Position numbers and translations under genes: made by a program. From Clostridium aquiflavi (lineage in GTDB: Bacteria; Bacillota; Clostridia; Clostridiales; Clostridiaceae): a stretch of 64,000 bases of DNA. The notes below the pieces were generated by a model, which ran no database searches, had not been told where the DNA came from, and saw only the letters and a list, made by a program, of their open reading frames with translations. This document shows, piece by piece, positions 44,715-53,081 of the stretch; the stretch's first letter is position 1; each line of letters begins with the position of its first letter. The stretch covers positions 27,022 to 91,021 of the forward strand of contig NZ_JAVJAN010000013.1 of assembly GCF_031344075.1 (NCBI RefSeq), in the 5' to 3' direction.

Positions 44715-44720
44715 TATTAT

Positions 44721-44766
44721 AATTAGGTGGCTGTATCAAATTTATTTTGATACAGCCACCTAATTA
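44721..44766. terminator. Perfect bidirectional terminator
   Basis: Twenty base pairs (44721-44740 with 44747-44766), short AT loop, A/T-rich flanks. It separates the DUF5692 gene from convergent trpS. Confidence 0.9.
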
Positions 44767-44841
44767 AATATTTATTTAGATTTTTTAAAATAATTCTGTC
44801 TATACTCTTTTTATTGATTTTTCATTTAAAATCTGAACTCT

Positions 44842-45861
44842 CTAATATTTAAAGTATTCTATTCCTATTGCTTCTCTAACTTCTGAAAGAGTATTTGCTG
44901 CTATATTTCTGGCATTATCACTTCCATTTTTTAAAACATCATATACATATGCTATATCTCTTTTAAATTCTTTTCTTTTATTTCTTATTGGTTCAAGTTC
45001 TGCTTGAAGTATTTCATTTAAATACTTCTTTACTTTTATATCACCTAAACCACCTCTCTTATAATGTTCTTTCATCTCTTCTAACTTAATCTTATCATTA
45101 CAAAATGCATCTAAATATGTAAAAACAGTATTATTATTTACTTCACCTGGATCCTCTACCTTAATATGATTTGGATCTGTATACATAGACATAATCTTGT
45201 TTTTTATTATATCTGGTTCATCTGATAGATATATTGCATTATTTAACGACTTACTCATTTTATTCTTCCCATCAATTCCTGGTAATCTTCCTAATCCCTC
45301 CTTTGAAAGTACTGCTCTTGGCTCTATTAATATATCCTTTTTATAAATTGAGTTAAAACTTCTTACTATTTCCCTAGTTTGCTCAATCATAGGAAGTTGA
45401 TCTTCTCCAACTGGAACAACATCTGCCTTAAAAGCTGTAATATCTGCTGCTTGACTTACAGGATAAATAAGAAATCCAGTTGGAATACTTACATTAAAAT
45501 CTTTTTCTTTAATTTCACTTTTAACTGTTGGATTTCTTTCTAACCTTGAAACTGTAACTAAATTTAAATAATGCATAGTTAATTCATTAAGCTCTGGGAT
45601 TTGAGATTGAATGAAAATTGTAGATTTTGATGGATCTATTCCAATTGCCAAATAATCTAATGCAACCTCTATTAAACTTTTCCTGATTTTTTCTGGATTT
45701 CGTGCATTATCAGTTAATGCTTGTTGATCTGCTATCATTATATAGTTATTATACAAACCACAATTTTGTAACTGAACTCTATTCATTAAAGACCCTACAT
45801 AATGTCCAATATGCAATTTTCCTGTTGGTCTATCTCCTGTTAAAATTATTTCTTTTTTCAT
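44842..45861 (-). CDS. trpS: Tryptophanyl-tRNA synthetase
   Basis: Class I aminoacyl-tRNA synthetase charging tRNA-Trp. HIGH motif in GKLHIGHYVGS near residue 15, KMSKS in NKMSKSLNN near residue 200, and PVGEDQLPMIEQTREIVRSFN as the Trp-enzyme body. 339 aa. The ATG at 45861 follows AAGGAGTGAG; the GTG at 45870 lies in that SD. A tRNA-Trp T-box leader lies directly upstream, so uncharged tRNA-Trp induces it. Confidence 0.96.
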   Translation of the reverse strand: MKKEIILTGDRPTGKLHIGHYVGSLMNRVQLQNCGLYNNYIMIADQQALTDNARNPEKIRKSLIEVALDYLAIGIDPSKSTIFIQSQIPELNELTMHYLNLVTVSRLERNPTVKSEIKEKDFNVSIPTGFLIYPVSQAADITAFKADVVPVGEDQLPMIEQTREIVRSFNSIYKKDILIEPRAVLSKEGLGRLPGIDGKNKMSKSLNNAIYLSDEPDIIKNKIMSMYTDPNHIKVEDPGEVNNNTVFTYLDAFCNDKIKLEEMKEHYKRGGLGDIKVKKYLNEILQAELEPIRNKRKEFKRDIAYVYDVLKNGSDNARNIAANTLSEVREAIGIEYFKY

Positions 45862-45893
45862 AAAACTCACTCCTTGATTTAATTTTATTAAAC

Positions 45894-46187
45894 AAAAAAA
45901 CTCCGTCCTAAATTAATAGGACGGAGATAATATCCGTGTTGCCACCTAAATTGTGTAATAAAAAATAATTGTAAGCAAACCCTAATTTTTTATAATTACA
46001 CCACTCAAAATCAAGTACTAACATACTCTATCTGCTATAAGGTGCAGCACACCATTCCGATACTCTCTAACTATGATTTCTCTTTATTCCTCTGAGGCCC
46101 ATTCATTAAATCTCTTCTTACTAGGATTTCACCGTCCCTAGCTCTCTTTATTGAAGCTTAATCTAATTACTCTTCCTCTTCATCAGA
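45894..46187 (-). promoter_or_regulatory. T-box leader of trpS (Trp specifier)
   Basis: On the minus strand: a long stem I with AGAAG-type motifs, a specifier loop containing GAATGGGCC with UGG (Trp) at 46101-46099, and the T-box core AGGTGGCAACACGG at 45947-45934. The terminator CTCCGTCC/GGACGGAG (45901-45926) follows with T7. The UGGC of the core bulge matches a GCCA acceptor end, as expected for tRNA-Trp. All elements are seen directly. Confidence 0.95.
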
Positions 46188-46461
46188 TTATTAATATATT
46201 TTTTACTATTATAATTTTATTTTTCTAAATTGTCAATGATATCTACTTCAAGTACATCCCTATTCTTTATTATAGTGATAAACCGCTAGTACAACAAAAA
46301 AAGTCCTAATATATAGACTATTTTTTTAGTTAAAAGTTCTTTGTTATACTTAATAAATAAAAGTGTAAATTATATTCTCATTGTTGAAACTACCTCTGCC
46401 TTTCTTTAATTTATTATATTATATAATACTTATTATTCTATTAAAACACGCCAATAAAATT
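46188..46461. other. Spacer upstream of the T-box
   Basis: AT-rich. Holds the trpS promoter (around 46190-46240) and a small AGTC/GACT hairpin with A and T runs near 46298-46330. No gene. Confidence 0.45.
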
Positions 46462-46503
46462 TAGTAGTAACTCGTACTATAAATATAAGTTACTACTTTT
46501 TTA
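46462..46503. terminator. Terminator after the ECF S component gene
   Basis: AGTAGTAACT (46463-46472) pairs with AGTTACTACT (46488-46497), T/A-rich flanks on both sides. Confidence 0.75.
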
Positions 46504-46515
46504 TTAATTAATGCT

Positions 46516-47106
46516 TTAATCATTTAATAGTAATCCTGACTTTATTAAAATTGGTCTTATTGCATTATATATAAAACTAACTAAAACCACAGATACTACT
46601 GCATTAATAAATGTAGTCACTGCACTTAGTTTTGCTAAAACAGAGGCCATTTGTTGAGGTTGACCTAATATATATTGTTTATAAAAATATCCAACTATAG
46701 GATCAAATACAACATTAAATGCTAAACCACAAATTGCAGCAATTGTACTCCATTTAAATATATATTGTTTATCACTGCTACTATCAATTTTTGCATATCT
46801 ATGTGCTATGACTCCTGTTATTAAACCTATACAAAATTTTAATACAAAAGTTTTTGGTGCACCTAAAATATATACAGGATCAAGTATATCTGCTATTGTC
46901 ATTCCAATAGCTCCTGCAAATCCACCATACCATCCGCCAAGAAGTAATGCTGCAAGTACACAAAAAGCATTTCCTATATGCAATGAAGTAGCATCTCCCC
47001 CTGGTACTGGAATTTTAATTTGAAGAAATGTAAATGATACAAAACATAATGCTGCAAGTATAGCTGTTTGTATTAGTTTCATAATCTTTTTATTCTTATT
47101 TTCCAT
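46516..47106 (-). CDS. ECF transporter S component
   Basis: 196-residue substrate-binding membrane subunit of an energy-coupling factor vitamin transporter. Six hydrophobic helices; the N-terminal AILAALCFVSFTFLQIKIP helix with small residues for EcfT contact, then GNAFCVLAALLLGGWYGGFAGAIGMTIADILDP, a family signature. The EcfAAT module is elsewhere. The substrate cannot be decided: the family includes transporters for hydroxymethylpyrimidine, riboflavin and related vitamins, and no riboswitch is visible in the 140-base leader. SD AAGGGGAG. Confidence 0.82.
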   Translation of the reverse strand: MENKNKKIMKLIQTAILAALCFVSFTFLQIKIPVPGGDATSLHIGNAFCVLAALLLGGWYGGFAGAIGMTIADILDPVYILGAPKTFVLKFCIGLITGVIAHRYAKIDSSSDKQYIFKWSTIAAICGLAFNVVFDPIVGYFYKQYILGQPQQMASVLAKLSAVTTFINAVVSVVLVSFIYNAIRPILIKSGLLLND

Positions 47107-47247
47107 ATAATTATCTCCCCTTGTAATTTATATCTTACTTTCAAAATACTGCAAAATAATTATATTACTCAAAGAGATTTATTGCAATTGTATGGATACA
47201 AGTCTTTCAAGTAAAATTCTTTATTAATCTTCCATTCTTCATATAAT

Positions 47248-48792
47248 TTAATTTTTCTTAATTAAATTTACTATATGCTGAAATATTCTTATCATAATAT
47301 TATTGGATTTATTTGATACTTCCATATATTCTACATTTAAAATTTCATTTTCTAATTTAACAAGCTTATTTTCTTCTTCACCTGAATCTTCATGATTTTC
47401 TAAATAATTCCCTTCAAATTGTTTATCTATTACCAGCTCTAATACCTCACATAATTTTTGTTGTTCCTCTTTTACAGATTCATCTGAATGTTTACTACCT
47501 TCATCAACTAAATCATCTATCTCTTCATTATATTTACCTAATTTATGGTTTTCTTCTTTTATAAATTCAGTATAATAAATATTATCACCTTTAAATTTAT
47601 TACCTATTATTCCATTATGACCTCTCATCTGACCTTCTCCACCTTTTCCACCTTTTCCACCCTTAAAGTAAATATCACCTATAGCAACTTCCACTTTGAA
47701 ATCATTAGAATTTATAAAATTACCACCATCCCCACCGTCATTTCCTAATATATTTTCATTATTAAAATAAACTCCAGAATTTCCACCATCTCCGCCTTTA
47801 GCTTGTACACAATTATCAATTTTTATTTTAACTTTTTTTAACTTTTCATCTAACTCACTTTCTGAAATTGAAATACAATCCCCACCTTTTCCACCCTTAG
47901 AAATAACATTTTTACACTTGGAGCTAATACTTCCACCTTTTCCGCCTTTTAAAATAGCTGGACTATTAATATTAATTAATCCGCTCTTAATTTTAATAGC
48001 ATCTCCACCATTTGCACAATTGCCACAAGCATATTCTCCTATACTTTCTCCACTGTCCCCTCCTATAAGTTCTAAAACACCTAAACCTATTTTTTCAAAG
48101 CTGCTATTATCTCCTATACTTATTGCAGCACCACCACAACCACTACATTTATTTAATGCTATACTAGAAATACTTTGACCATTTCCACCTATTGCCTTTA
48201 AATTTACATTTTCTAATATCTTTATTGTTGAAGTGTCGTTAATATTTGTCTCACAAAATCCTATAGCATAAGAACCACACTTTCCTTTATGTTCTAAATT
48301 CTCATAACATTTACATCCAGCTCCACCTATTATTTCAATATTGCCATATCCTGAAAATATAAGATGTCCCCCTCCTGCTGTCCATTCGTTATTTCCTATT
48401 GCTGGCATCTCTGATCCACCATTTATATTTAATCTACAATTTTCACAACCTGTTATTTCAACAGTTTGATTATTACTTATACAAATACCAATATTATCTT
48501 CACTCATTATAGTATTAATTCCTGAATATACTAATTTATTTTTATAATCACAATTTTTTCCTCCTCTGAAATCAATTGCAATTTGATTAATAGAATTTAA
48601 ATACACATTATTTATTTTAATTATTAAATCACTGTTTCTATTCTTAACAAGTATTCCTGCATTGCATTCATTTCCTTCACTTGTAAAAGTAATTTCATTT
48701 ATATCTGAAGTTATTATTATTATCTTATTCTTATAATTAATTAAATTAATTATATCTTTATCTTTAATATTATTTTCTTCATCTTTATACAT
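47248..48792 (-). CDS. Glycine-rich beta-solenoid-like protein
   Basis: 514 residues. From about 40 to 400 a series of GGxGG turns separates short strands: GGAGCKCYENLEHKG, NCANGGDAIKIKSG, LKGGKGGSISSKC, AKGGDGGNSGVYF, KGGKGGKGGEGQMRG. There are many cysteines in the solenoid. The last 110 residues are charged and acidic, then basic. There is no signal peptide or anchor, so it is either intracellular or a spore-coat/exosporium type protein assembled from the mother cell. Upstream on the minus strand AC and CATAATATG are spaced 16 bases, like a sigma-K promoter. It is divergent from two similarly signal-less strand-rich proteins. The spore role is inferred. Confidence 0.7.
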   Translation of the reverse strand: MYKDEENNIKDKDIINLINYKNKIIIITSDINEITFTSEGNECNAGILVKNRNSDLIIKINNVYLNSINQIAIDFRGGKNCDYKNKLVYSGINTIMSEDNIGICISNNQTVEITGCENCRLNINGGSEMPAIGNNEWTAGGGHLIFSGYGNIEIIGGAGCKCYENLEHKGKCGSYAIGFCETNINDTSTIKILENVNLKAIGGNGQSISSIALNKCSGCGGAAISIGDNSSFEKIGLGVLELIGGDSGESIGEYACGNCANGGDAIKIKSGLININSPAILKGGKGGSISSKCKNVISKGGKGGDCISISESELDEKLKKVKIKIDNCVQAKGGDGGNSGVYFNNENILGNDGGDGGNFINSNDFKVEVAIGDIYFKGGKGGKGGEGQMRGHNGIIGNKFKGDNIYYTEFIKEENHKLGKYNEEIDDLVDEGSKHSDESVKEEQQKLCEVLELVIDKQFEGNYLENHEDSGEEENKLVKLENEILNVEYMEVSNKSNNIMIRIFQHIVNLIKKN

Positions 48793-48920
48793 ATAAAATT
48801 CCTTCCTATTTAATAACTTATTACTTCATATTATGAAATAACAACTTACTTGTATTCATAAAATCCCCAATTAGTTGTATATGAATATACTGTAAGTATT
48901 AAAAATTTAAGGAGAAAAAT

Positions 48921-49745
48921 ATGCTTAAATTAAAAAAACAAATCAAAATTAATCCTGTCATTTCTACTTCCACTGATGAGTATCTACCTGTAGAATTTAA
49001 TATTCCATTTTATGAAAATTGTCCCAAACAATTATATTTTAGCAATGATAATAATTATAATTTGTCCCCTATTTCGAAAATCAAAACTAATGATATAATA
49101 TCAGTAAATTTGATTTTTAAAAATGAAAGTAATAGTACTATTTATCCTTTAAAATTGAAATTTTCAAATGACAGCAATTTTAAATTCATCCCAGGTTCTT
49201 TAGTCAATTCTAATACAAAAGAAGTGTATTCCTGTGACAATTTTAATGACAACTGTGTATGTTTATGTAAATTACAACCAAATGAAAAGTTAGATGTTGT
49301 ATTTTACATTAAAGCTATCTTCAAAAATTTAATTAATTCATCTATCAGTAATTATATAAATCTTTTATCTCCTCTATCATCAAATGAGCCTTTTATTGAG
49401 GAAGATAATATGCCTTTGATAATTACTGTTGATCAAGCTATTTTACAAATAAATACTGATTCTAATTGTGGAAAGATAGAAATAGAAAATACTGGCTGTG
49501 CGCCTGTAAATAATATGATTTATAAATATTCAACACCTATAGGTTTTATTTCTGATATATCCTGTGTTACTGCTAAATTAAATAATAAACCTTTTAAAGT
49601 GTATGCAAAGAAAATAGATAATGATGTACTTTTTAATATAAGCAATATTCCCAAATGTGATAATAATATTCCATCAAAATTAATTATTTCTTTTGATTCC
49701 CAAAACTTCAAAAATATACATTCAAGTTCAATGACTATTATGTAA
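48921..49745 (+). CDS. DUF11-like repeat protein without signal peptide
   Basis: 274 residues in two beta-sandwich-like units: NDIISVNLIFKNESNSTIYPLKLKFSND...FKFIPGSL, and IEIENTGCAPVNNMIYKYSTPIGF. These resemble DUF11 conserved-repeat domains of surface proteins (PGS, 'NxG' turns). About 9 cysteines occur, unusual for an exported clostridial protein. No signal sequence. It is followed, 128 bases later, by another protein of related design. A spore-surface or appendage role is the best inference. SD AAGGAG. Confidence 0.65.
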   Translation: MLKLKKQIKINPVISTSTDEYLPVEFNIPFYENCPKQLYFSNDNNYNLSPISKIKTNDIISVNLIFKNESNSTIYPLKLKFSNDSNFKFIPGSLVNSNTKEVYSCDNFNDNCVCLCKLQPNEKLDVVFYIKAIFKNLINSSISNYINLLSPLSSNEPFIEEDNMPLIITVDQAILQINTDSNCGKIEIENTGCAPVNNMIYKYSTPIGFISDISCVTAKLNNKPFKVYAKKIDNDVLFNISNIPKCDNNIPSKLIISFDSQNFKNIHSSSMTIM

Positions 49746-49797
49746 AAAAGTAAAATTTTGTTTTATATGTATTGTGTATCAATATTTAATAAATAAT

Positions 49798-49806
49798 CAT
49801 ATTATA
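49798..49806 (+). promoter_or_regulatory. Possible sigma-K -10 box
   Basis: CATATTATA fits the sigma-K -10 pattern CATAnnnTA and lies about 65 bases upstream of the next gene's ATG. A matching -35 AC is not convincing. Suggestive only. Confidence 0.3.
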
Positions 49807-49873
49807 TATTAATAATTATTCAAACAAAATTAATTATTAATTAAACTAACTTAATATATAGGGAGGATAAAAA

Positions 49874-50800
49874 ATGCGTATTTCAACCGGTTCAATATTA
49901 CAATTTGATGTTATATTTAATATCCCAGTAAATACAACATTTGACGAAATAACTATTACTGATCCATTAGCTGCAGGTTTATCTTATAATACAACTACAA
50001 AACCAGCTAAAATTTATATAAATGATAGTACTACAGCAACTACTGCTGGAGTCACTGATACTTCTACAGCAACTAGTATAGCATTAGCTCTTGACAACAC
50101 AATAGTAGGAAATCTTACTGCAATAAAAAAAGTAAAAGCTTCAATTCCTGTTACTGTAACAAATGCTGATACTTTACTTGCTGCTATAGCTGCTGCTGCT
50201 GCTGCAGGTACTCCATTAAAAAATATCGCAACTATTAAAGCATTAAATGCAACTGGTACTGAATTATCTACTACTACTGCTGAAGCAACACTTAATACCT
50301 TTGGAAAATGTAATCTATTTGGATTTGGAAGTGCCTATACTGTAGAAAAAGCTCCTAACAAAGATTTATACCTTATGGCTAATATTCCTGGTATAGGCAG
50401 TATGGAAACTACTGAATTAGAATATGAAATAGTTATAACTGCTGAAAGCCACCTTGTTCCTGGACCTGAAGCAAATATAAAGGTATATATTGGAGATGCA
50501 GCTCAAACTCCAGTTACTCCAACTGTAGCTACAATTGTTGGTAATGTTATAACTATTAAATTTACTCAAAGCCAAAACATGAAGAATAACACAGTTTATA
50601 TTGAAGTACCAGCAAAGACAGGTACTAACATCGCTGATGTAACTGATGATTTTGTTAATAGTGATGCAACTGCAAAACTTGTTTATACACCATCAGGTGG
50701 AACTGCTTCAACAGTATGTACTTCACCAGATTTCGTTATAACAACTAATTTAACTCCAGCAGCTCCTATTCTTAGTAGTGCTCAAAAAGTAATTGTATAA
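49874..50800 (+). CDS. DUF11/isopeptide-type surface repeat protein without signal peptide
   Basis: 308 residues rich in Thr, Ala and Val. The N terminus RISTGSILQFDVIFNIPVNTTFDEITITDPLAAGLSYN is the classic opening of a DUF11/backbone-pilin-like domain, but no signal peptide precedes it. A low-complexity ADTLLAAIAAAAAAGTPL stretch comes near 108, and a second sandwich with LEYEIVITAESHLVPGPEAN follows. Only two cysteines, G+C and codon use slightly richer than neighbours (many GCT, ACT). DUF11 proteins form the spore appendages of Clostridium taeniosporum (P29 type), which are also signal-less; that is the model I favour. SD GGGAGG. Confidence 0.7.
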   Translation: MRISTGSILQFDVIFNIPVNTTFDEITITDPLAAGLSYNTTTKPAKIYINDSTTATTAGVTDTSTATSIALALDNTIVGNLTAIKKVKASIPVTVTNADTLLAAIAAAAAAGTPLKNIATIKALNATGTELSTTTAEATLNTFGKCNLFGFGSAYTVEKAPNKDLYLMANIPGIGSMETTELEYEIVITAESHLVPGPEANIKVYIGDAAQTPVTPTVATIVGNVITIKFTQSQNMKNNTVYIEVPAKTGTNIADVTDDFVNSDATAKLVYTPSGGTASTVCTSPDFVITTNLTPAAPILSSAQKVIV

Positions 50801-50886
50801 TTGTATTAAAACAAAGAATCTCAGATTATTAAATATATTATTTTGTTATTAGCTTAAAACTATAATAGAATGTAAAATCTCAATTT

Positions 50887-50940
50887 AGTGCTATATAAGA
50901 AGTATTATTAAATATTACTCCTTATATAGCATTTTTTTAT
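50887..50940 (+). terminator. Terminator after the surface protein gene
   Basis: TGCTATATAAG...CTTATATAGCA with an inner AGTATT/AATACT-like extension (about 50889-50932), then T7. Confidence 0.85.
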
Positions 50941-51047
50941 TCTTTCACTCCTGTAGTTTATTTAATAAATTTGTATTTATAGATTTTATTTTTATAGTGG
51001 TTATACTAATATTAATATATACGAGATATAAAAGGACGGTAAATATA

Positions 51048-51776
51048 ATGAACTATATAGTATATGATTTAGAATTTAATCAACAACAGTCAAAGGACGC
51101 CAATGCTTCCAAACTTACTTTTGAAATAATCCAAATTGGAGCACTAAAACTTAATAATGACTTAGAAATAACTTCAACCTTTAATAGATTAGTTAAACCT
51201 ACTATTCATACAGAAATTCATCCTTATATAGAAAACTTAACTAAAATAACAACTGCAATGGTAAATTTACATAATTATTTTCCTGATGTATATAATGATT
51301 TCGTAAATTTTATTAGTGATGAAGAATTTACATTATGTATTTGGGGAACTTCTGACATTAAAGAACTTATGAAAAATATAAAATTTCACAATTTAAGCTC
51401 AATAGATAACTTTAAAAAATATATCGATGTTCAAAAAATCGCTTCAAAATATATAAAAACTCCCAAGGGAACCAGAGTCGGCTTAAGATCTGCTGTTGAA
51501 TTTTTTAATATTCCTATTAAAGAAGATTTTCACGATGCGTTTAATGATGCTTATTATACTGCTGAAATATTTAAAAAACTTTATACTCCTGAAATAGAAG
51601 CTAGTACCTATAATAATATTAGTACAAAAAGAATTTCAAAGCCTAAGCAAGACGTTAATACTAAGGGATTATTTGCTCAATTTGAAAAAATGTATAATAA
51701 AAAAATGTCTGAAGAAGAAAAGTCAATAATAAAGCTTGCCTACAATATGGGCAGAACTAATCAATTCTTGAAATAA
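51048..51776 (+). CDS. DEDDh 3'-5' exonuclease, KapD-like
   Basis: 242 residues. RNase T/DEDDh exonuclease fold with YIVYDLEFN (first Asp and Glu), ICIWGTSD-type second motif as CIWGTSDIKEL, and HDAFNDAYYTAEIF (His and last Asp). This resembles KapD, reported as an inhibitor of the KinA sporulation pathway in Bacillus, and ERI-1-like nucleases. The ATG at 51048 follows AAAGGACGG; the frame upstream to 50997 is discarded. The C-terminal 45 residues (NTKGLFAQFEKMYNKK...) are an extra helical tail. Confidence 0.88.
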   Translation: MNYIVYDLEFNQQQSKDANASKLTFEIIQIGALKLNNDLEITSTFNRLVKPTIHTEIHPYIENLTKITTAMVNLHNYFPDVYNDFVNFISDEEFTLCIWGTSDIKELMKNIKFHNLSSIDNFKKYIDVQKIASKYIKTPKGTRVGLRSAVEFFNIPIKEDFHDAFNDAYYTAEIFKKLYTPEIEASTYNNISTKRISKPKQDVNTKGLFAQFEKMYNKKMSEEEKSIIKLAYNMGRTNQFLK

Positions 51777-51841
51777 TAAATATATTATCATGGTAAAATT
51801 TAACTTGCTATTATCAATATAACATTTTTAACTTCATAATT

Positions 51842-51881
51842 TATTAAAGGTACACATATTAAATACATGTACCTTTAATAA
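51842..51881. terminator. Bidirectional terminator
   Basis: ATTAAAGGTACA (51843-51854) pairs with TGTACCTTTAAT (51868-51879). Between the convergent exonuclease and mscL genes. Confidence 0.85.
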
Positions 51882-51903
51882 AATCCTATTAATAATTTAA
51901 ATT

Positions 51904-52320
51904 TTATTCTTCTAACTGAGATGTACATTTAGGACAACGAGTGGCTTTTATGTCAATTTCACTACAACAAAAAGGACATTCTTTATTTGTAGGTTCTTTT
52001 ACTTCTTCAACTTTATTTTTTATTCCTAAATCACTTAATTTGTTTACACCTTTAACAAGTAAAAATATTAAAAATGCCATAATTAAAAAATTTATGACTG
52101 CAGTTATAAAAGAGCCATATTTAATACTTACACTAAAAATTTCTAATGTTAAATCACTAAAATCCTTGTTGGCAAACACCCCTATTATTGGTGATATTAT
52201 ATCATTTGTTAATGATTTTACTATTCCTTGAAATGCACCACCTATTAATACACCAACTGCTAAGTCAATTACACTTCCTTTTAGTGCAAATTGTTTAAAT
52301 TCACTCAAAAATTTCTTCAT
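51904..52320 (-). CDS. mscL: Large-conductance mechanosensitive channel with C-terminal zinc ribbon
   Basis: Osmotic safety valve of the inner membrane. N-terminal FKQFALKGSVIDLAVGVLIGGAFQGIVKSLTND is the MscL amphipathic helix and TM1; TM2 is FITAVINFLIMAFLIFLLV. The usual C-terminal helix is replaced or extended by KECPFCCSEIDIKATRCPKCTSQLEE, a two-CxxC zinc ribbon, giving 138 aa. Similar extensions occur in some Firmicutes. SD AAGGAGG. Confidence 0.93.
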   Translation of the reverse strand: MKKFLSEFKQFALKGSVIDLAVGVLIGGAFQGIVKSLTNDIISPIIGVFANKDFSDLTLEIFSVSIKYGSFITAVINFLIMAFLIFLLVKGVNKLSDLGIKNKVEEVKEPTNKECPFCCSEIDIKATRCPKCTSQLEE

Positions 52321-52495
52321 AAAGTTTTCTTTTTTCCTCCTTCGTTTTTCTAATGGCTATATATCTTGATATTTTATCACATAACGTGTCTAAAAAGGAA
52401 ATAATAATTTTCCTGATGTGAAAAATAAAAAATAAATATATTAATCAAAAAATTATTCTTAATCATATATTAATCTTATATTACTATATGATTAG

Positions 52496-53038
52496 GTGAT
52501 TATTATTAAACTATATGCTGGATTCAATATAAAACACTTGAAATTTTTAGGCGCTGGAACTCAAGGTAAAGTATACAAAATTGACTCACATAAATGTATA
52601 AAAGTTTTTAAAAGAAAACAAGTTTGCCATGATGAAATAGAAACTTTGGCTATGGCTCAAATAGATTCTCATTTTCCAAGACTTTATTCATTTGGTGAAG
52701 ATTATATTATACGTGAATATATAGATGGTATTGAGTTAGATAAATACTTATCAACACATTGCCTTACTGGAAATATTTCAAATAAGATTATTGAAATTTA
52801 TGAAGCTATGAACTTGGTAGGATATTCCCGATTGGATGCAGCACTATTTCATATTTTTCTGACATCATCAAATGAAATAAGACTCATTGATACTGCTAGA
52901 GCTATGAAAAAGAAAACTATATACCCATATTTAATTATTAGAAGCTTACAAAAACTTGGTTATAAAAAACAATTTTTAGATTTTGTAAAAACTAATAGAC
53001 CTAATATTTATACTAAATGGTTAAATTACTCTAAGTAA
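52496..53038 (+). CDS. Minimal serine/threonine-kinase-like protein
   Basis: 180 residues, like the short kinase-fold proteins of Firmicutes (YrzF type). Glycine loop GAGTQGKVYKI, catalytic Lys K36 (CIKVFK), helix-C Glu (CHDEIETL), a catalytic-loop Asp in YSRLDAALFHIFLT and a metal Asp in RLIDTARAM. The lower lobe is reduced, the whole being under half a eukaryotic kinase, so activity needs proof. The only standard start is GTG at 52496, which lies inside the TTAGGTGAT ribosome binding-like sequence, so ATT a few codons later may be used. Its metallophosphoesterase neighbour follows after 43 bases. Confidence 0.78.
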   Translation: MIIIKLYAGFNIKHLKFLGAGTQGKVYKIDSHKCIKVFKRKQVCHDEIETLAMAQIDSHFPRLYSFGEDYIIREYIDGIELDKYLSTHCLTGNISNKIIEIYEAMNLVGYSRLDAALFHIFLTSSNEIRLIDTARAMKKKTIYPYLIIRSLQKLGYKKQFLDFVKTNRPNIYTKWLNYSK

Positions 53039-53081
53039 ATTATCATTAAATTAATCAATTACTATTATAAGAGGAGAAAAA

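Noticed and set aside
50180..50220. GCTGCT microsatellite in the surface protein gene as a phase-variation tract
   Set aside because: The run is only a few in-frame Ala codons (a 3-base unit), so slippage would not shift the frame; it may change length but not expression.
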